From Singulisphaera sp. GP187 (GTDB taxonomy: Bacteria > Planctomycetota > Phycisphaerae > Phycisphaerales > SM1A02), in contig CAMBWI010000005.1 in the NCBI GenBank assembly GCA_945871445.1, forward strand, positions 1 to 63,732: DNA of 63,732 nucleotides, given 5' to 3'. Numbering within the stretch: the stretch's first letter is position 1; each line of letters opens with the position of its first letter. The position numbers were made by a program, and so were the translations under genes. This document shows positions 28,514 to 37,627 of this stretch, piece by piece. Below the pieces are notes generated by a model, which was not told the origin of the DNA, did no database searches, and saw only the letters and a program-made list of their open reading frames with translations.

Positions 28514-29154
28514 GTCGAACAGTTCTCGCTTGGGTTGATGTGAAAGAGCTTGACAAGTGATTCGCGTTCTTCGCGCGTCAACTCGACGCGTTGGTCCCAA
28601 CCCATGTTGGTGATTTGCGATACAGGGCGAAGACGATCTGTTGGTTCGCGGTGGCAATCAAGACACCATCCCATTGCCAGCGGTGAATAGCGATACACAA
28701 CTTCCATTTGATCAATACGCCCGTGACATTCAACGCAACCCACTCCGCGATTGACATGTGCGCTGTGATTGAAATACGAATAGTCAGGAAGTTTGTGAAC
28801 TTTGATCCACTCAACTGGCAAACCAGTTTCGTATGAACTTCTAATTTTTTCCAACTTGGGACTGTCTCGCTGAATCTGCGTATGACAATTCATACAAGTT
28901 TGCGTTGCGGGCACAGCTGCAAACGCTGCGCTTTCGACTGTGTTGTGGCAATAGCGACAATCCATTCCAAGTTGGCCGACATGCAGCGCGTGGCTATATG
29001 GAACTGGTTGCGTCGGCTGATAGCCGGCATCGATCGTTTTGGGACTGAATCCGTATGCGACAACGAAGGCTGCATATAAAGGAAGGATCGCACCAGTCAC
29101 CAAGATGAATGGCAAGATCGCATTGGTCCAACGGGGGAAGAGGAATCGGCTCAT
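28501..29154 (-). CDS. actA: ACIII subunit ActA (pentaheme cytochrome c)
   Basis: A 217-residue protein with one N-terminal membrane helix (about 14-35) and five heme motifs: CRYCH, CMNCH, CVECH, CLDCH and CSTCH. This is the expected count for ActA of Alternative Complex III. It is the first gene of the respiratory operon; 142 bp separate it from the divergent gene at 29297, so the main promoter should lie there, but I see no clear -10/-35 pair. Confidence 0.95.
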   Translation of the reverse strand: MSRFLFPRWTNAILPFILVTGAILPLYAAFVVAYGFSPKTIDAGYQPTQPVPYSHALHVGQLGMDCRYCHNTVESAAFAAVPATQTCMNCHTQIQRDSPKLEKIRSSYETGLPVEWIKVHKLPDYSYFNHSAHVNRGVGCVECHGRIDQMEVVYRYSPLAMGWCLDCHREPTDRLRPVSQITNMGWDQRVELTREERESLVKLFHINPSENCSTCHR

Positions 29155-29296
29155 GTGTGTTTGGCTGGCTTCGTCGTGGTTGTTCGGGCTACTTCGTGCT
29201 TTTTTTCACAAACTATGTCGAATACTCAATATTAGGAGCGATGGAGTCTTGGCGCAAGGATTCACAAAGATTGAAAATGGGATAAATTCCATATAA

Positions 29297-29761
29297 GTGA
29301 ATGACTCTCAAAAAATGAAGATTGCTTCGGCAAGCGCACGGACAAACTGTGGGGATTATCACGCAACTTTGTCGCAAATTGCTCTGAGAGCTCATCAAAC
29401 AATTTTGCCAAAGTTCGATCATCCTGCTCTGACCGAAGCATTGAATAATCGAGAATTACTCAGTTTTACATCGACTCCCGAAGGTGTTGCATTTCCACAT
29501 GCCATTCACGATGAGATCAATCCAAGTGCTTCTGGAATAGTGATCATGACGCTGTTTCAGCCAATTCTTTGGGGTTCAAACCAAGTCCAAATTGTCGTGG
29601 GGTTGTTTGGATCGACATCCGAACCGTGGCGACATGTCCGATCTTTAGCAAGAATCGCACGCGTGTGTTCGCAAGCCAATATAAGACAAGAACTTATAGC
29701 TTGTGGCGATGACTTGTCACTGTTGAATTTATTCGACAAGGAGTGCAATAACAATGCCTGA
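29297..29761 (+). CDS. PTS EIIA-like (fructose/nitrogen type) regulatory protein
   Basis: A 154-residue PTS EIIA type-2 domain with the phosphorylatable His in GVAFPHAIHDE (about 74). It is likely a sensor rather than a sugar transporter part, because no EIIB/EIIC is nearby and it heads an operon with a PII-like protein and two antiporter-like proteins. GTG 29297 has TAAATT 8 nt upstream; ATG 29315 is possible. It overlaps the next gene by 8 bp. Confidence 0.78.
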   Translation: MNDSQKMKIASASARTNCGDYHATLSQIALRAHQTILPKFDHPALTEALNNRELLSFTSTPEGVAFPHAIHDEINPSASGIVIMTLFQPILWGSNQVQIVVGLFGSTSEPWRHVRSLARIARVCSQANIRQELIACGDDLSLLNLFDKECNNNA

Positions 29762-30089
29762 AATGGTGCAAGGCATGCGTTTAGTCGTTCTGCTTGTCCA
29801 GCATGGTCAAGCGTTCGAAGCCGTCATCAATGCCGTCCTCGATGCGGGAATTGTTGACGCAACTGTTGTTGAGAGCCAAAGTTTGTCATCAATCATGAGC
29901 AAAGACATGCCAATCTTTGCTGGACTCGCCGCCCTGCTTCCGCAGTCGATTGGCAGTCGTGCGATCTTTGCCCTCTGCCCAGCGGAGAAGGCGACAATCC
30001 TGATTGGATATCTGCGGGAGATTCCAAAAGATGACCGCCCGATCGCGGCCGCATTCCCGGTTGAGCATTTTCTCGGATTTGATTCGTGA
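29754..30089 (+). CDS. PII-like small regulatory protein
   Basis: A 111-residue alpha/beta protein beginning MRLVVLLVQHGQAFEAVINAV (from residue 8), an arrangement resembling PII-like signalling folds in which a first strand and helix are followed by a strand with DATVVESQSLSS. There is no uridylylation Tyr. It overlaps the EIIA-like gene and the following membrane gene (ATGA), so it may regulate the antiporters. The fold call is tentative. Confidence 0.55.
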   Translation: MPEMVQGMRLVVLLVQHGQAFEAVINAVLDAGIVDATVVESQSLSSIMSKDMPIFAGLAALLPQSIGSRAIFALCPAEKATILIGYLREIPKDDRPIAAAFPVEHFLGFDS

Positions 30090-31312
30090 CCAACTCGATC
30101 TTCTGGCTTGTGATTGGGATTGTGATTCTGGTTGCAGGGAGTCGATGGACCGAACGAATCCGCAGACGATTTCCGATTTCAAATGTCCTTGGTGGTGGCT
30201 GGGCACTACTCGCACTTGGAATTGCCATCGGCCCTCGTGGCGTTGGCGTGCTCGATGGCGAGCGCCTCTCACAAGTGCAACCGATCTTGCTTGTGTTGCT
30301 GACGTGGAGCGGAGTGATTGTCGGACTTCAATGTCAAGCAACTCTTGTGCGCGCGATTCCGAATGTGCTCTGGCGTTGGATCACATTTGATTTGACGATC
30401 AGCTTGCTGATGAGTGTTGCTGCAGCAGGACTGCTCGCAAGAATCTGGCAACCAGACTCCCCCGCCGCTGCGCAAATACTTTTGACTGGAACACTTGCTG
30501 CGATTGCAATTGGCTGGAATCCAGAAACACGATCTCTTGGCATTCGATCCGATGCGCCCGCGATGCGATTAGCAGTGTTAGTACAAAGTGGCGCAGGAGC
30601 ACTTGCAATTTGTTCGCTTGCCATTGCAACACTTGCCCTGCAATGCGCTCATCAGGATTTCAGCGGAGCAGTGATCTTTGCGCCATACGGCGGAATGGTT
30701 GCGCTTGCAATGGAATGCGGCGCAGTGATCGTGGTCTCTCTTGGTGCGTATGGAATTCTGCGAGACTCGCGCGAGGATGATGCGCGCACGACGTTGATTG
30801 TCATTGGCGCACTCTGCTTGCTCTCTGGAATTGCTGTGACATTTGGAGGCTCTGGATTACTGACTGGACTGCTCTTCGGTGCGATGATCGGACTTGGTCG
30901 CCGAAGATTGCGCGGATTAGAACATGTACTTTCGTACTCAGAACCAATCGTTGCAAGTGGATGTTTTTTCTTTGCCGGAATCACACTTGCATTCCCTGGC
31001 GGCGCGACATCGCTGAACAGCATTCTGATTGTCATCGCAATTGCGTTGTCGCTAGCGATTGCTCGGCGCGTGCTCAAGCCACTCATAATGAATGTTGCGC
31101 TCGCATCGGTGCGTGATAGTGTGGCGCTCGATTCGCCAGTTGCGCGCGCACCCATTCGACAAGCACCACTGACAATCGTTGTCCTTCTTGCGTTTGCTAT
31201 CCAAGATTCTTCTGGACTTGCAGATCAATTGATTGGCCTCGCTGTTCTGATCTCGCTGATGAGCACTCTTTCGACATTCTGGCCACGACCTGCACGGAGC
31301 GCGACCAAATGA
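30086..31312 (+). CDS. Cation/proton antiporter-like membrane protein (first of pair)
   Basis: A 408-residue protein with about eleven helices, similar in pattern to the membrane domain of CPA2/Kef-type exchangers (VLGGGWALLALGIAIGP..., then a Gly-rich LSGIAVTFGGSGLLTGLLFGAMIG). The usual ion-binding Asp is not obvious, so transport activity is uncertain. It is coupled by ATGA to a second, more canonical antiporter, which suggests a heteromeric pair. Confidence 0.65.
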   Translation: MTNSIFWLVIGIVILVAGSRWTERIRRRFPISNVLGGGWALLALGIAIGPRGVGVLDGERLSQVQPILLVLLTWSGVIVGLQCQATLVRAIPNVLWRWITFDLTISLLMSVAAAGLLARIWQPDSPAAAQILLTGTLAAIAIGWNPETRSLGIRSDAPAMRLAVLVQSGAGALAICSLAIATLALQCAHQDFSGAVIFAPYGGMVALAMECGAVIVVSLGAYGILRDSREDDARTTLIVIGALCLLSGIAVTFGGSGLLTGLLFGAMIGLGRRRLRGLEHVLSYSEPIVASGCFFFAGITLAFPGGATSLNSILIVIAIALSLAIARRVLKPLIMNVALASVRDSVALDSPVARAPIRQAPLTIVVLLAFAIQDSSGLADQLIGLAVLISLMSTLSTFWPRPARSATK

Positions 31313-32655
31313 AATTGCGCACAACAACCATTCAAAATCGAAAGGATCGCCCACGATTTGGCGCGACTTTTCTCGCTGTTTCGTTGATATGCCTTGTGGG
31401 GTTGATTCTGGTCACACGCGAATTACGGATGCGTATTACAGGCATTCCTCAATCGAATTTGCCGGCAGCGGGCGAAACGACATTGCTGCTTGGCGTGATC
31501 ATCTTGGGGTCGTGGCTTTCGGGAAGATTGATTCGCAGAATTGGACTGCCGCCAATTACAGGACAACTTTTATTCGGCGTGCTTGTTGGACCGAGTTTTT
31601 GGTCTTGGCTCAATCGCCCCGAATTGTCATTGATCAATGCTTCACAGCTTGTGTCGCTGCAAGGACCCGAATCACTCGCTGTGATCATGATCGGACTTGT
31701 CGCGGGTGCTGAAATTAATTGGCCATTTCTTCGCGACAGATTGCGCGTGATCACCGCTCTTGCTGCGGGACAAATGGGTTTCGTTTGCATCGCTGTTGGA
31801 TTCGTCGCTTTTGCATTTCTGAATTCTATACCGCAGGCGATCATTGTGGCGACAATTGCGGCAACAAGCAGTTCCGCAGTCTCGGTCGCTCTCTTGCGCG
31901 AGATGAGACATCCAACAGAATTTGCTCGATTGCTTCTGGCAACAACAGTTGCGAAAGATCTTTTCCTCGTGGTCGCATTTTCAATCGTGCTCTTTGTCAT
32001 TGCAGCGACATCATCATCAACTCACATACATCAAGCCTGGTATTGGATCATGCTGCATCTTGCTGGAAGCATCGGCGTTGGAATCGCACTTGCGTTTCCG
32101 CTTCGATGGGCGTTGGCACGAATCGAACGTCGTATGACTGCGGTGGTTATCGTCACTGCGATCTTTCTTGCAATTTTCTGTTCGACGATTGGTATTGCGC
32201 CACTCATCACTGCGCTGACGCTTGGATATACAGCGCGCAATATTGCGCCAATAGTGACTTCGTCTTTCTTTGCAACTGCACGCAGGCTCTTTCTTGCTGT
32301 CTGCTGCGTTTTCTTTGCTGCGGCAGGAGCGCATCTCGATCTCTCTGCGCTTGTCGCAAATTGGGGCGTTGTGTTTGCAATCTCTGCTGTGCGCTTTGCT
32401 GGAATTTGGACAGGCGCAACCATCGCTGCTGGCACAAATGGATTATCGCCAACAGCGACGCGCTGGGCTTGGGCGGGTTTCATTCCGCAGGCGGGAATAT
32501 CTCTCGCACTTGCCGCACAAATTGCGGTGGAATTTCCAAATGAAAAGTGGGCAAGCAGTCTTGCAACAATCGTGATTGCCTGCATCACACTGAACGAAAT
32601 GATCGGTCCAATTCTGATGCGTATCGCACTGCGCAAAGTACCGTCCCACGAATGA
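31309..32655 (+). CDS. CPA2-family cation:proton antiporter
   Basis: A 448-residue Kef/NhaS3-type membrane protein with about twelve helices. The family pattern GLPPITGQLLFGVLVGPSF marks the first helix pair, and ATIAATSSSAVSVALL plus TTVAKDLFLVVAF mark the ion-translocation region, with the Lys-Asp as in Kef/CPA2 proteins. No C-terminal TrkA-N domain is present, so regulation may come from the EIIA-like and PII-like proteins of the same operon. It overlaps the previous gene by ATGA. Confidence 0.85.
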   Translation: MKLRTTTIQNRKDRPRFGATFLAVSLICLVGLILVTRELRMRITGIPQSNLPAAGETTLLLGVIILGSWLSGRLIRRIGLPPITGQLLFGVLVGPSFWSWLNRPELSLINASQLVSLQGPESLAVIMIGLVAGAEINWPFLRDRLRVITALAAGQMGFVCIAVGFVAFAFLNSIPQAIIVATIAATSSSAVSVALLREMRHPTEFARLLLATTVAKDLFLVVAFSIVLFVIAATSSSTHIHQAWYWIMLHLAGSIGVGIALAFPLRWALARIERRMTAVVIVTAIFLAIFCSTIGIAPLITALTLGYTARNIAPIVTSSFFATARRLFLAVCCVFFAAAGAHLDLSALVANWGVVFAISAVRFAGIWTGATIAAGTNGLSPTATRWAWAGFIPQAGISLALAAQIAVEFPNEKWASSLATIVIACITLNEMIGPILMRIALRKVPSHE

Positions 32656-32665
32656 GACATCACGC

Positions 32666-33469
32666 ATGATCGATACGCATTGCCATCTGACCTTTCCAGA
32701 ATTCGCTGGCCGCGTTTCTGAAGTTCTCGATGCCGCCTCGCGTGTGGGAGTGCATAGCGCGATCACCATTTCTACGACCACGGCTGATGCAATTCGCGCC
32801 ACCGAATTGGCTGCACTTCATCCACGACTTTTTGCCACTGCTGGAGTGCATCCTTTATATAGCGACAAACCGTGCAACTGGGCGGAACTTCGCCGTGCAG
32901 GCGAACATCCAAAGTGTGTTGCGTGGGGAGAACTGGGTCTGGACAATCACTATGACAAACCACCAACTGCACAGCAGCGTGCGATATTGGAAGAACAACT
33001 TGCTCACATCATTCGTTGGAGCGCTGAAGGACTTTCCAAACCGATCGTGGTCCACTGCAGAAAAGCGTTCGCAGATCTTGTTCCAATCTTGAGCGCAACA
33101 GGTTTGCCTGGAAATCGTTTTGTCTTTCATTGCTTTACAGGTGACTCCAATGATGTTCGCATTGCGCTCGACATGGGCGCATTCATTTCATTCACTGGCG
33201 TGCTGACTTTCCCTGGCGCACCCGAAGTGCGTGCCGCTGCGAAGATTGTCCCAATTGATCGGCTGATGGTCGAAACAGATTCTCCCTTCTTGGCGCCGCA
33301 ACCAGTCAGAGGGGAGTGGCCCAACGAGCCAAGATTCGTAGTTCATGTTGCTGATGCACTCGCGCAAGCACGAGGAGAAGACCCAATAAAACTGAACGAG
33401 CAACTTGATGAGAACGCGGCGCGCTTCTTTGGCGAAATGCTTCGACAGCCTAGAATGATCGACCGATGA
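32666..33469 (+). CDS. tatD: TatD-family metal-dependent DNase
   Basis: A 267-residue TIM-barrel hydrolase. Metal ligands are in IDTHCHL (N-terminal), the Glu in WGELGLDNH, His in VVHCRKAF and FHCFTG, and the Asp in VETDSPFLAPQP. Family members are 3'-5' DNases in DNA repair; despite the name they are not Tat translocon parts. It lies directly upstream of tatC (ATGA overlap), as in many bacteria. Confidence 0.94.
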   Translation: MIDTHCHLTFPEFAGRVSEVLDAASRVGVHSAITISTTTADAIRATELAALHPRLFATAGVHPLYSDKPCNWAELRRAGEHPKCVAWGELGLDNHYDKPPTAQQRAILEEQLAHIIRWSAEGLSKPIVVHCRKAFADLVPILSATGLPGNRFVFHCFTGDSNDVRIALDMGAFISFTGVLTFPGAPEVRAAAKIVPIDRLMVETDSPFLAPQPVRGEWPNEPRFVVHVADALAQARGEDPIKLNEQLDENAARFFGEMLRQPRMIDR

Positions 33470-34506
33470 GTGATCACACCGATAAACCAGCTGCACGGAC
33501 AAGTTCTTTCATGAGCTTTGGAGATCACCTTGACGAATTGCGCAAGAGAGTTTTTCTTGCGGTTGTCGTTCCAGTTCCTTTGATGCTGGCGCTCTTTTTC
33601 TTTGGAGGTCAAATCCGCACCTTCCTGTGCGAACCACTTCTGCTTGCGATGCGCACGAACAACATTACTGCGCAACTGACAGTTCTCAGCCCGACCGAGA
33701 CGATGATGATGGACATAAAAATCTCATTCATCCTTGCATTGGTGATTGCTGCGCCGTGGGTTCTCTGGCAACTTTGGAAATTCGTTTCGCCGGGACTGCA
33801 TCAAAACGAACAACGATTCGTTCGACTGCTTCTGCCGGGCAGCGGAATCTTGGCGTTGATTGGCTTGACATTGCTGTATTACGTCATGCTTCCATTGATG
33901 TTGACGATGCTTGTCAGCTTTAGCATTTCACCTGAAACGAAGTTGGACACAAATCCATCACCAACGCCCATGACCACTCCAGCGATGCCGATGCTGAAAA
34001 CTGATCCCGCATCGCCGCAAGCAGGCCAATCGTGGATCAACACAACCACACGCGAACTTCGATTCGCCCTGCCAATTGCTGGCGACACAACGCAGGTTGA
34101 AATTGCAAGCATTGCGCTCGAGCATCCTGGATCGCTTGTCGCATCGTTTCGTCTCAGCGAATATCTTGATTTCATCTTGCTCTTTGCGATGGGCTTTGCT
34201 CTTGCATTTCAATTGCCGATTGCGTTATTGCTTCTGAGCTGGGTGGGCATCGTCAATCCAACGATGCTGCGCAAAAACCGCAAGTATGCATTCTTCGGCA
34301 TCATCGTCCTCGCTGCGGCAATCGCTCCTGGAGATATGTTGTCGCTCTGTGTTGTTGCGGTGCCACTCGTTCTGCTCTTTGAATTTTCGATTTGGCTGAT
34401 CATCTTTGCGCCAACATCTCGGGTTGCATCTGGAAGCGTGCTTTCGAAATTCGGCGAGCGCTTTCGCACCACTCGTTCGCGCGAAGGCAATGTCGGAGAC
34501 GAATGA
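33466..34506 (+). CDS. tatC: Twin-arginine translocase subunit TatC with enlarged periplasmic loop
   Basis: A 346-residue receptor for twin-arginine signal peptides. The N-terminus shows FGDHLDELRKRVF, the TatC signature, followed by six helices. Between helices 3 and 4 there is an insertion of about 65 residues (roughly 160-222, Pro/Thr/Ala-rich then beta-like) in the periplasmic loop, making it longer than the usual 240-260. It would export ActB (RRNFLKV). tatA/tatB are not in the window. Confidence 0.93.
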   Translation: MSDHTDKPAARTSSFMSFGDHLDELRKRVFLAVVVPVPLMLALFFFGGQIRTFLCEPLLLAMRTNNITAQLTVLSPTETMMMDIKISFILALVIAAPWVLWQLWKFVSPGLHQNEQRFVRLLLPGSGILALIGLTLLYYVMLPLMLTMLVSFSISPETKLDTNPSPTPMTTPAMPMLKTDPASPQAGQSWINTTTRELRFALPIAGDTTQVEIASIALEHPGSLVASFRLSEYLDFILLFAMGFALAFQLPIALLLLSWVGIVNPTMLRKNRKYAFFGIIVLAAAIAPGDMLSLCVVAVPLVLLFEFSIWLIIFAPTSRVASGSVLSKFGERFRTTRSREGNVGDE

Positions 34507-34509
34507 CAC

Positions 34510-35100
34510 ATGAAGCACTTTGATGAATTGCGATCTATCCCATCGATCGCTTTGCGAGCTCTTCCTGCTTGGCGGCATCGACTTCGACGAAGAATCTTGA
34601 TGCTCCCTCGTGGCGCTTCACTGGAAGATCAACGAATGATGAAACGTGCGATGGAGTTAGCTCAAGCCGCCGGCGATCGTGGAGAAGTTCCTGTTGGAGC
34701 GGTGATTTATCGCGCAGGCGTGATCTTGTCTGAAGCGTCGAATGATCGAGAAGCCAGCGGCGATCCAACAGGTCATGCAGAAGTTGTTGCGCTACGGCTT
34801 GCGGCGATTGCCAATGGCGGTTGGAGATTGAATGAATGTTCGATGGCGGTGACATTGGAACCGTGTCCGATGTGTGCTGGCGCATTGGTCAATGCGAGAA
34901 TCTCTCGATTGCTTTATGGCGCACGCGATCCAAAGGCTGGAGCAGTCGACACGCTTTACGATCTGTGCCGTGACCCTCGATTGAATCACAGAATGGAAGT
35001 CATCGGTGGATTGTTCGCAGCGCAGTGCGGTTCTCTTTTGACCAATTTTTTTAGGGCTCGCCGAATTGCCAAACGCACGAATCGACCGAACGTCGCATGA
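34510..35100 (+). CDS. tadA: tRNA-specific adenosine deaminase TadA
   Basis: A cytidine-deaminase-fold enzyme that makes inosine at the wobble base of tRNA-Arg(ACG). The zinc site is HAEVVAL with catalytic Glu, and PCPMCAGAL with two Cys. The full frame is 196 residues; the core starts near LEDQRMMKRAMELAQ, so ATG 34600 or ATG 34636 could be the true start and the first 30-40 residues may not be translated. It follows tatC by 3 bp and overlaps the HAD-TruD gene by ATGA. Confidence 0.9.
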   Translation: MKHFDELRSIPSIALRALPAWRHRLRRRILMLPRGASLEDQRMMKRAMELAQAAGDRGEVPVGAVIYRAGVILSEASNDREASGDPTGHAEVVALRLAAIANGGWRLNECSMAVTLEPCPMCAGALVNARISRLLYGARDPKAGAVDTLYDLCRDPRLNHRMEVIGGLFAAQCGSLLTNFFRARRIAKRTNRPNVA

Positions 35101-37073
35101 CCGTGGTTCCACCCAAAATTGTCTGTGTCGATCTTGGTGGAGTTGTCATACGTATTTGCAGATCGTGGACCGAAGGTTGCGCGAATGCGAATGTTCCACC
35201 TCGTGGATTTGTCGAAGGGAGTGAAGACTCAACTCGCCAACTGCGACACGAAGCAGTTGATCGATATCAGCGAGGACTGACCGCGTACTCCGATTTCCTC
35301 GATGAAATTTCCACGATCTTCGGCGGCATGTATTCGCCGCAAGAAATTGGGCGTATTCACGATGGATGGATCTTGGGCGACTATCCCGGCGTTGCAGAAC
35401 TGCTCGCTGCACTTCAGCGCGATGGCATTCGTGTTGCTTGTCTTTCGAATACGAACGATTCTCATTGGAAGCAGATGCAAGAAACATCTTCTGCATTCGG
35501 CGTGATCGAAACTCGCCACGCATCGCATCTCCTTGGATTGAACAAGCCAGACCCTGCGATCTTTGCCGCGTTTGAAAAATCAACCGGCTGCACACCAAGC
35601 GAAATTTTCTTTGCCGACGACTTGATCGAAAATATCCGCGCCGCTGCAGCTCGCGGTTGGGACACGCTGCATATTGATCACGAGGGAGACCCCGCACAGC
35701 AAATTGCTGACGCGCTTGCCAAGCGTGGTGTGGTTGCTAGTAGTGCGGCTTCGCAATCTTCCTCTATTGCTGCTCGCCCTGCGATCCCATCTCCACTCAT
35801 GACACGCACGCTTTGTCGTGCCGAGCAGCCTGGTGGCATTATCAAAGTTCGTTCCGCAGATTTCCTTGTCGACGAATTACCGCTGTACGAACCATCAGGC
35901 GAAGGTGAACATCTTTATCTAGGCATTCAAAAAGAAAATATGCCGCATGACGAAATGCTCCGCATCATTGCAGACCACTTCAATGTCGATCCTTCTTCAA
36001 TTGGTACTGCTGGCAGAAAAGATCGCCATGCGGTCACCCGCCAAGCGGTTTCGGTCAATCTTCCAGGGAAAGAACCGCCGACAGAATTGACACACGATCG
36101 AATGCTCGTGCTGTGGAGTCTGCGGCACGGCAATAAATTGCGAACAGGTCATCTTGCGGGAAATCGATTCGCGATTCGAGTGCGAGAAGTCGATCCTTTG
36201 CAGATTCCAGTGGTGTATCGCAGACTCCAAAAACTAACCAAGTCTGGCGTGCCAAATGGATTTGGCGAACAGCGATTTGGACAGCGCCTCGATAATCATT
36301 TACTAGGCCGAATGGTTTTGGAAGAAAACTGGAATGGCATCATCGAACATCTCACTGGAACTTCTCATCCCATTTTTCCAGAACATCAACGCGCCGCGCG
36401 GATTGCATGCGATGCTGGCGAATGGTCTGCAAGTGTTCCACTTTGGGGGGCAGGCGATCACGCAGAACGGCGAATGGCGTTGGCGAAATCGCGCGGCTGG
36501 ACAAGTTCGCGCAGCGTGAAGTCGCTTGGTGGCGCGACGCTTCGCTTCTGGGTGAATGCATTGCAATCTGCGATCTTTAATCGCGTGGTCGATGATCGGA
36601 TTGCCGCGAATGAACTCGATCACATTCGAGGTGGAGACATCGCATATCGCCATGAAGGTGGTGCATGTTTCGTGGTCGACGCAAGCGAACCGCTTGATTC
36701 GCTCAACGCGCGTGCAATGCGATTCGAGATTTCTCCCACGGGTCCAATGTTTGGCGAAAAAATGCTTGCGCCTGGCGAATCGGTTGCGCAAGTAGAAGCG
36801 AATGCCGCACGCACATTCGCGTCGCCGCCAGAACTCTTCACGGCATCAAGTCATCCTCCATCGGGCGAGCGTCGCCCACTTCGGATTTTTATCCAGAACG
36901 CAGCGCTTGATTCTGGCATCGATGAATTTGGTGGCTACATTCGCATTGCATTCGACTTGCCACCAGGTGCGTTTGCGACCACTGTCTTAAAAGAATTGTT
37001 TGGTCCGATTCGCACAAGTTCTGGTGCAAATTCTGGTGCAAATTCTGGACTGACGTTGGGTGGCAACGACTGA
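35097..37073 (+). CDS. truD: Fusion of HAD hydrolase and TruD tRNA pseudouridine synthase
   Basis: A 658-residue two-domain protein. Residues about 5-205 are a YihX-like HAD phosphatase: nucleophile Asp12 in VCVDLGGVV, motif II CLSNTND, motif III Lys in NKPDPAIF, and motif IV FADDLIENIRAA. A Ser/Ala-rich linker (about 210-230) leads to TruD (about 235-645), which makes pseudouridine 13 in tRNA-Glu. The catalytic Asp lies in GRKDRHAVTRQ near residue 308, with the family motif VNALQSAIFNRVVDDR. The frame is continuous, with no internal stop or promoter seen. The C-terminus has a 12-bp tandem repeat (SGAN). The fusion is not the usual arrangement for either family. Confidence 0.9.
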   Translation: MTVVPPKIVCVDLGGVVIRICRSWTEGCANANVPPRGFVEGSEDSTRQLRHEAVDRYQRGLTAYSDFLDEISTIFGGMYSPQEIGRIHDGWILGDYPGVAELLAALQRDGIRVACLSNTNDSHWKQMQETSSAFGVIETRHASHLLGLNKPDPAIFAAFEKSTGCTPSEIFFADDLIENIRAAAARGWDTLHIDHEGDPAQQIADALAKRGVVASSAASQSSSIAARPAIPSPLMTRTLCRAEQPGGIIKVRSADFLVDELPLYEPSGEGEHLYLGIQKENMPHDEMLRIIADHFNVDPSSIGTAGRKDRHAVTRQAVSVNLPGKEPPTELTHDRMLVLWSLRHGNKLRTGHLAGNRFAIRVREVDPLQIPVVYRRLQKLTKSGVPNGFGEQRFGQRLDNHLLGRMVLEENWNGIIEHLTGTSHPIFPEHQRAARIACDAGEWSASVPLWGAGDHAERRMALAKSRGWTSSRSVKSLGGATLRFWVNALQSAIFNRVVDDRIAANELDHIRGGDIAYRHEGGACFVVDASEPLDSLNARAMRFEISPTGPMFGEKMLAPGESVAQVEANAARTFASPPELFTASSHPPSGERRPLRIFIQNAALDSGIDEFGGYIRIAFDLPPGAFATTVLKELFGPIRTSSGANSGANSGLTLGGND

Positions 37074-37090
37074 CAAGTCAAACGATGGAA

Positions 37091-37603
37091 TCAATCTTCG
37101 GTCGAATCTTCGGACTCACCAAGCAAGTCATCCTCGGATTCTTCCCCATTGGAAAGATCTTCTTCATCGTCGATGTCTGCAGCCAAAGGTGGCAGCAATT
37201 CGGTGGGCGACGCTGATGCTGCTGCGATCACTTCCTCTGCGGCAAACATCGGAGCATTACACGCAACTGCGATTGCAATCGCATCCGATGGTCGTGCATC
37301 GATTTCGATTTCCTTCGGCCCACGGCGCAGAATAATCTTGGCGAAGAACGTCCCTTCTTTCAATGAGACGATTTCGACTCGATCGACAGTTGCACCAAGG
37401 TCGTCGATGATAGTTGTTAAGAGATCATGAGTCTGCGGTCGCTCGACGCTACATCCCTTGCGACGGCGTTCGATTGCGCATGCTTCGGTCATGCCGATCA
37501 CGATTGGGAATGATCTCGTTCCGCCGATTTCCGAAAGTTCGATGATCTGCATATCGACCATCTCTCGGATGTAAATTCTTGTAAGTTCGATTTGGACAGA
37601 CAT
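37091..37603 (-). CDS. Bifunctional nuclease family protein (DUF151)
   Basis: A 170-residue BFN-domain protein: ELSEIGGTRSFPIVIGMTEA at the N-terminus, then RPQTHDLL, and EIDARPSDAIAIAVACNAPMF, all family hallmarks. Members have been reported as RNase/DNase or as stress-response proteins. The last 30 residues are an extremely acidic tail (Asp/Glu/Ser). TATCTA shortly before ATG 37603 may be a -10 box. The gene is convergent with the HAD-TruD gene, with only 17 bp between stops. Confidence 0.9.
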   Translation of the reverse strand: MSVQIELTRIYIREMVDMQIIELSEIGGTRSFPIVIGMTEACAIERRRKGCSVERPQTHDLLTTIIDDLGATVDRVEIVSLKEGTFFAKIILRRGPKEIEIDARPSDAIAIAVACNAPMFAAEEVIAAASASPTELLPPLAADIDDEEDLSNGEESEDDLLGESEDSTED

Positions 37604-37627
37604 TTTTTTAGATACTCGTTCTCAATT

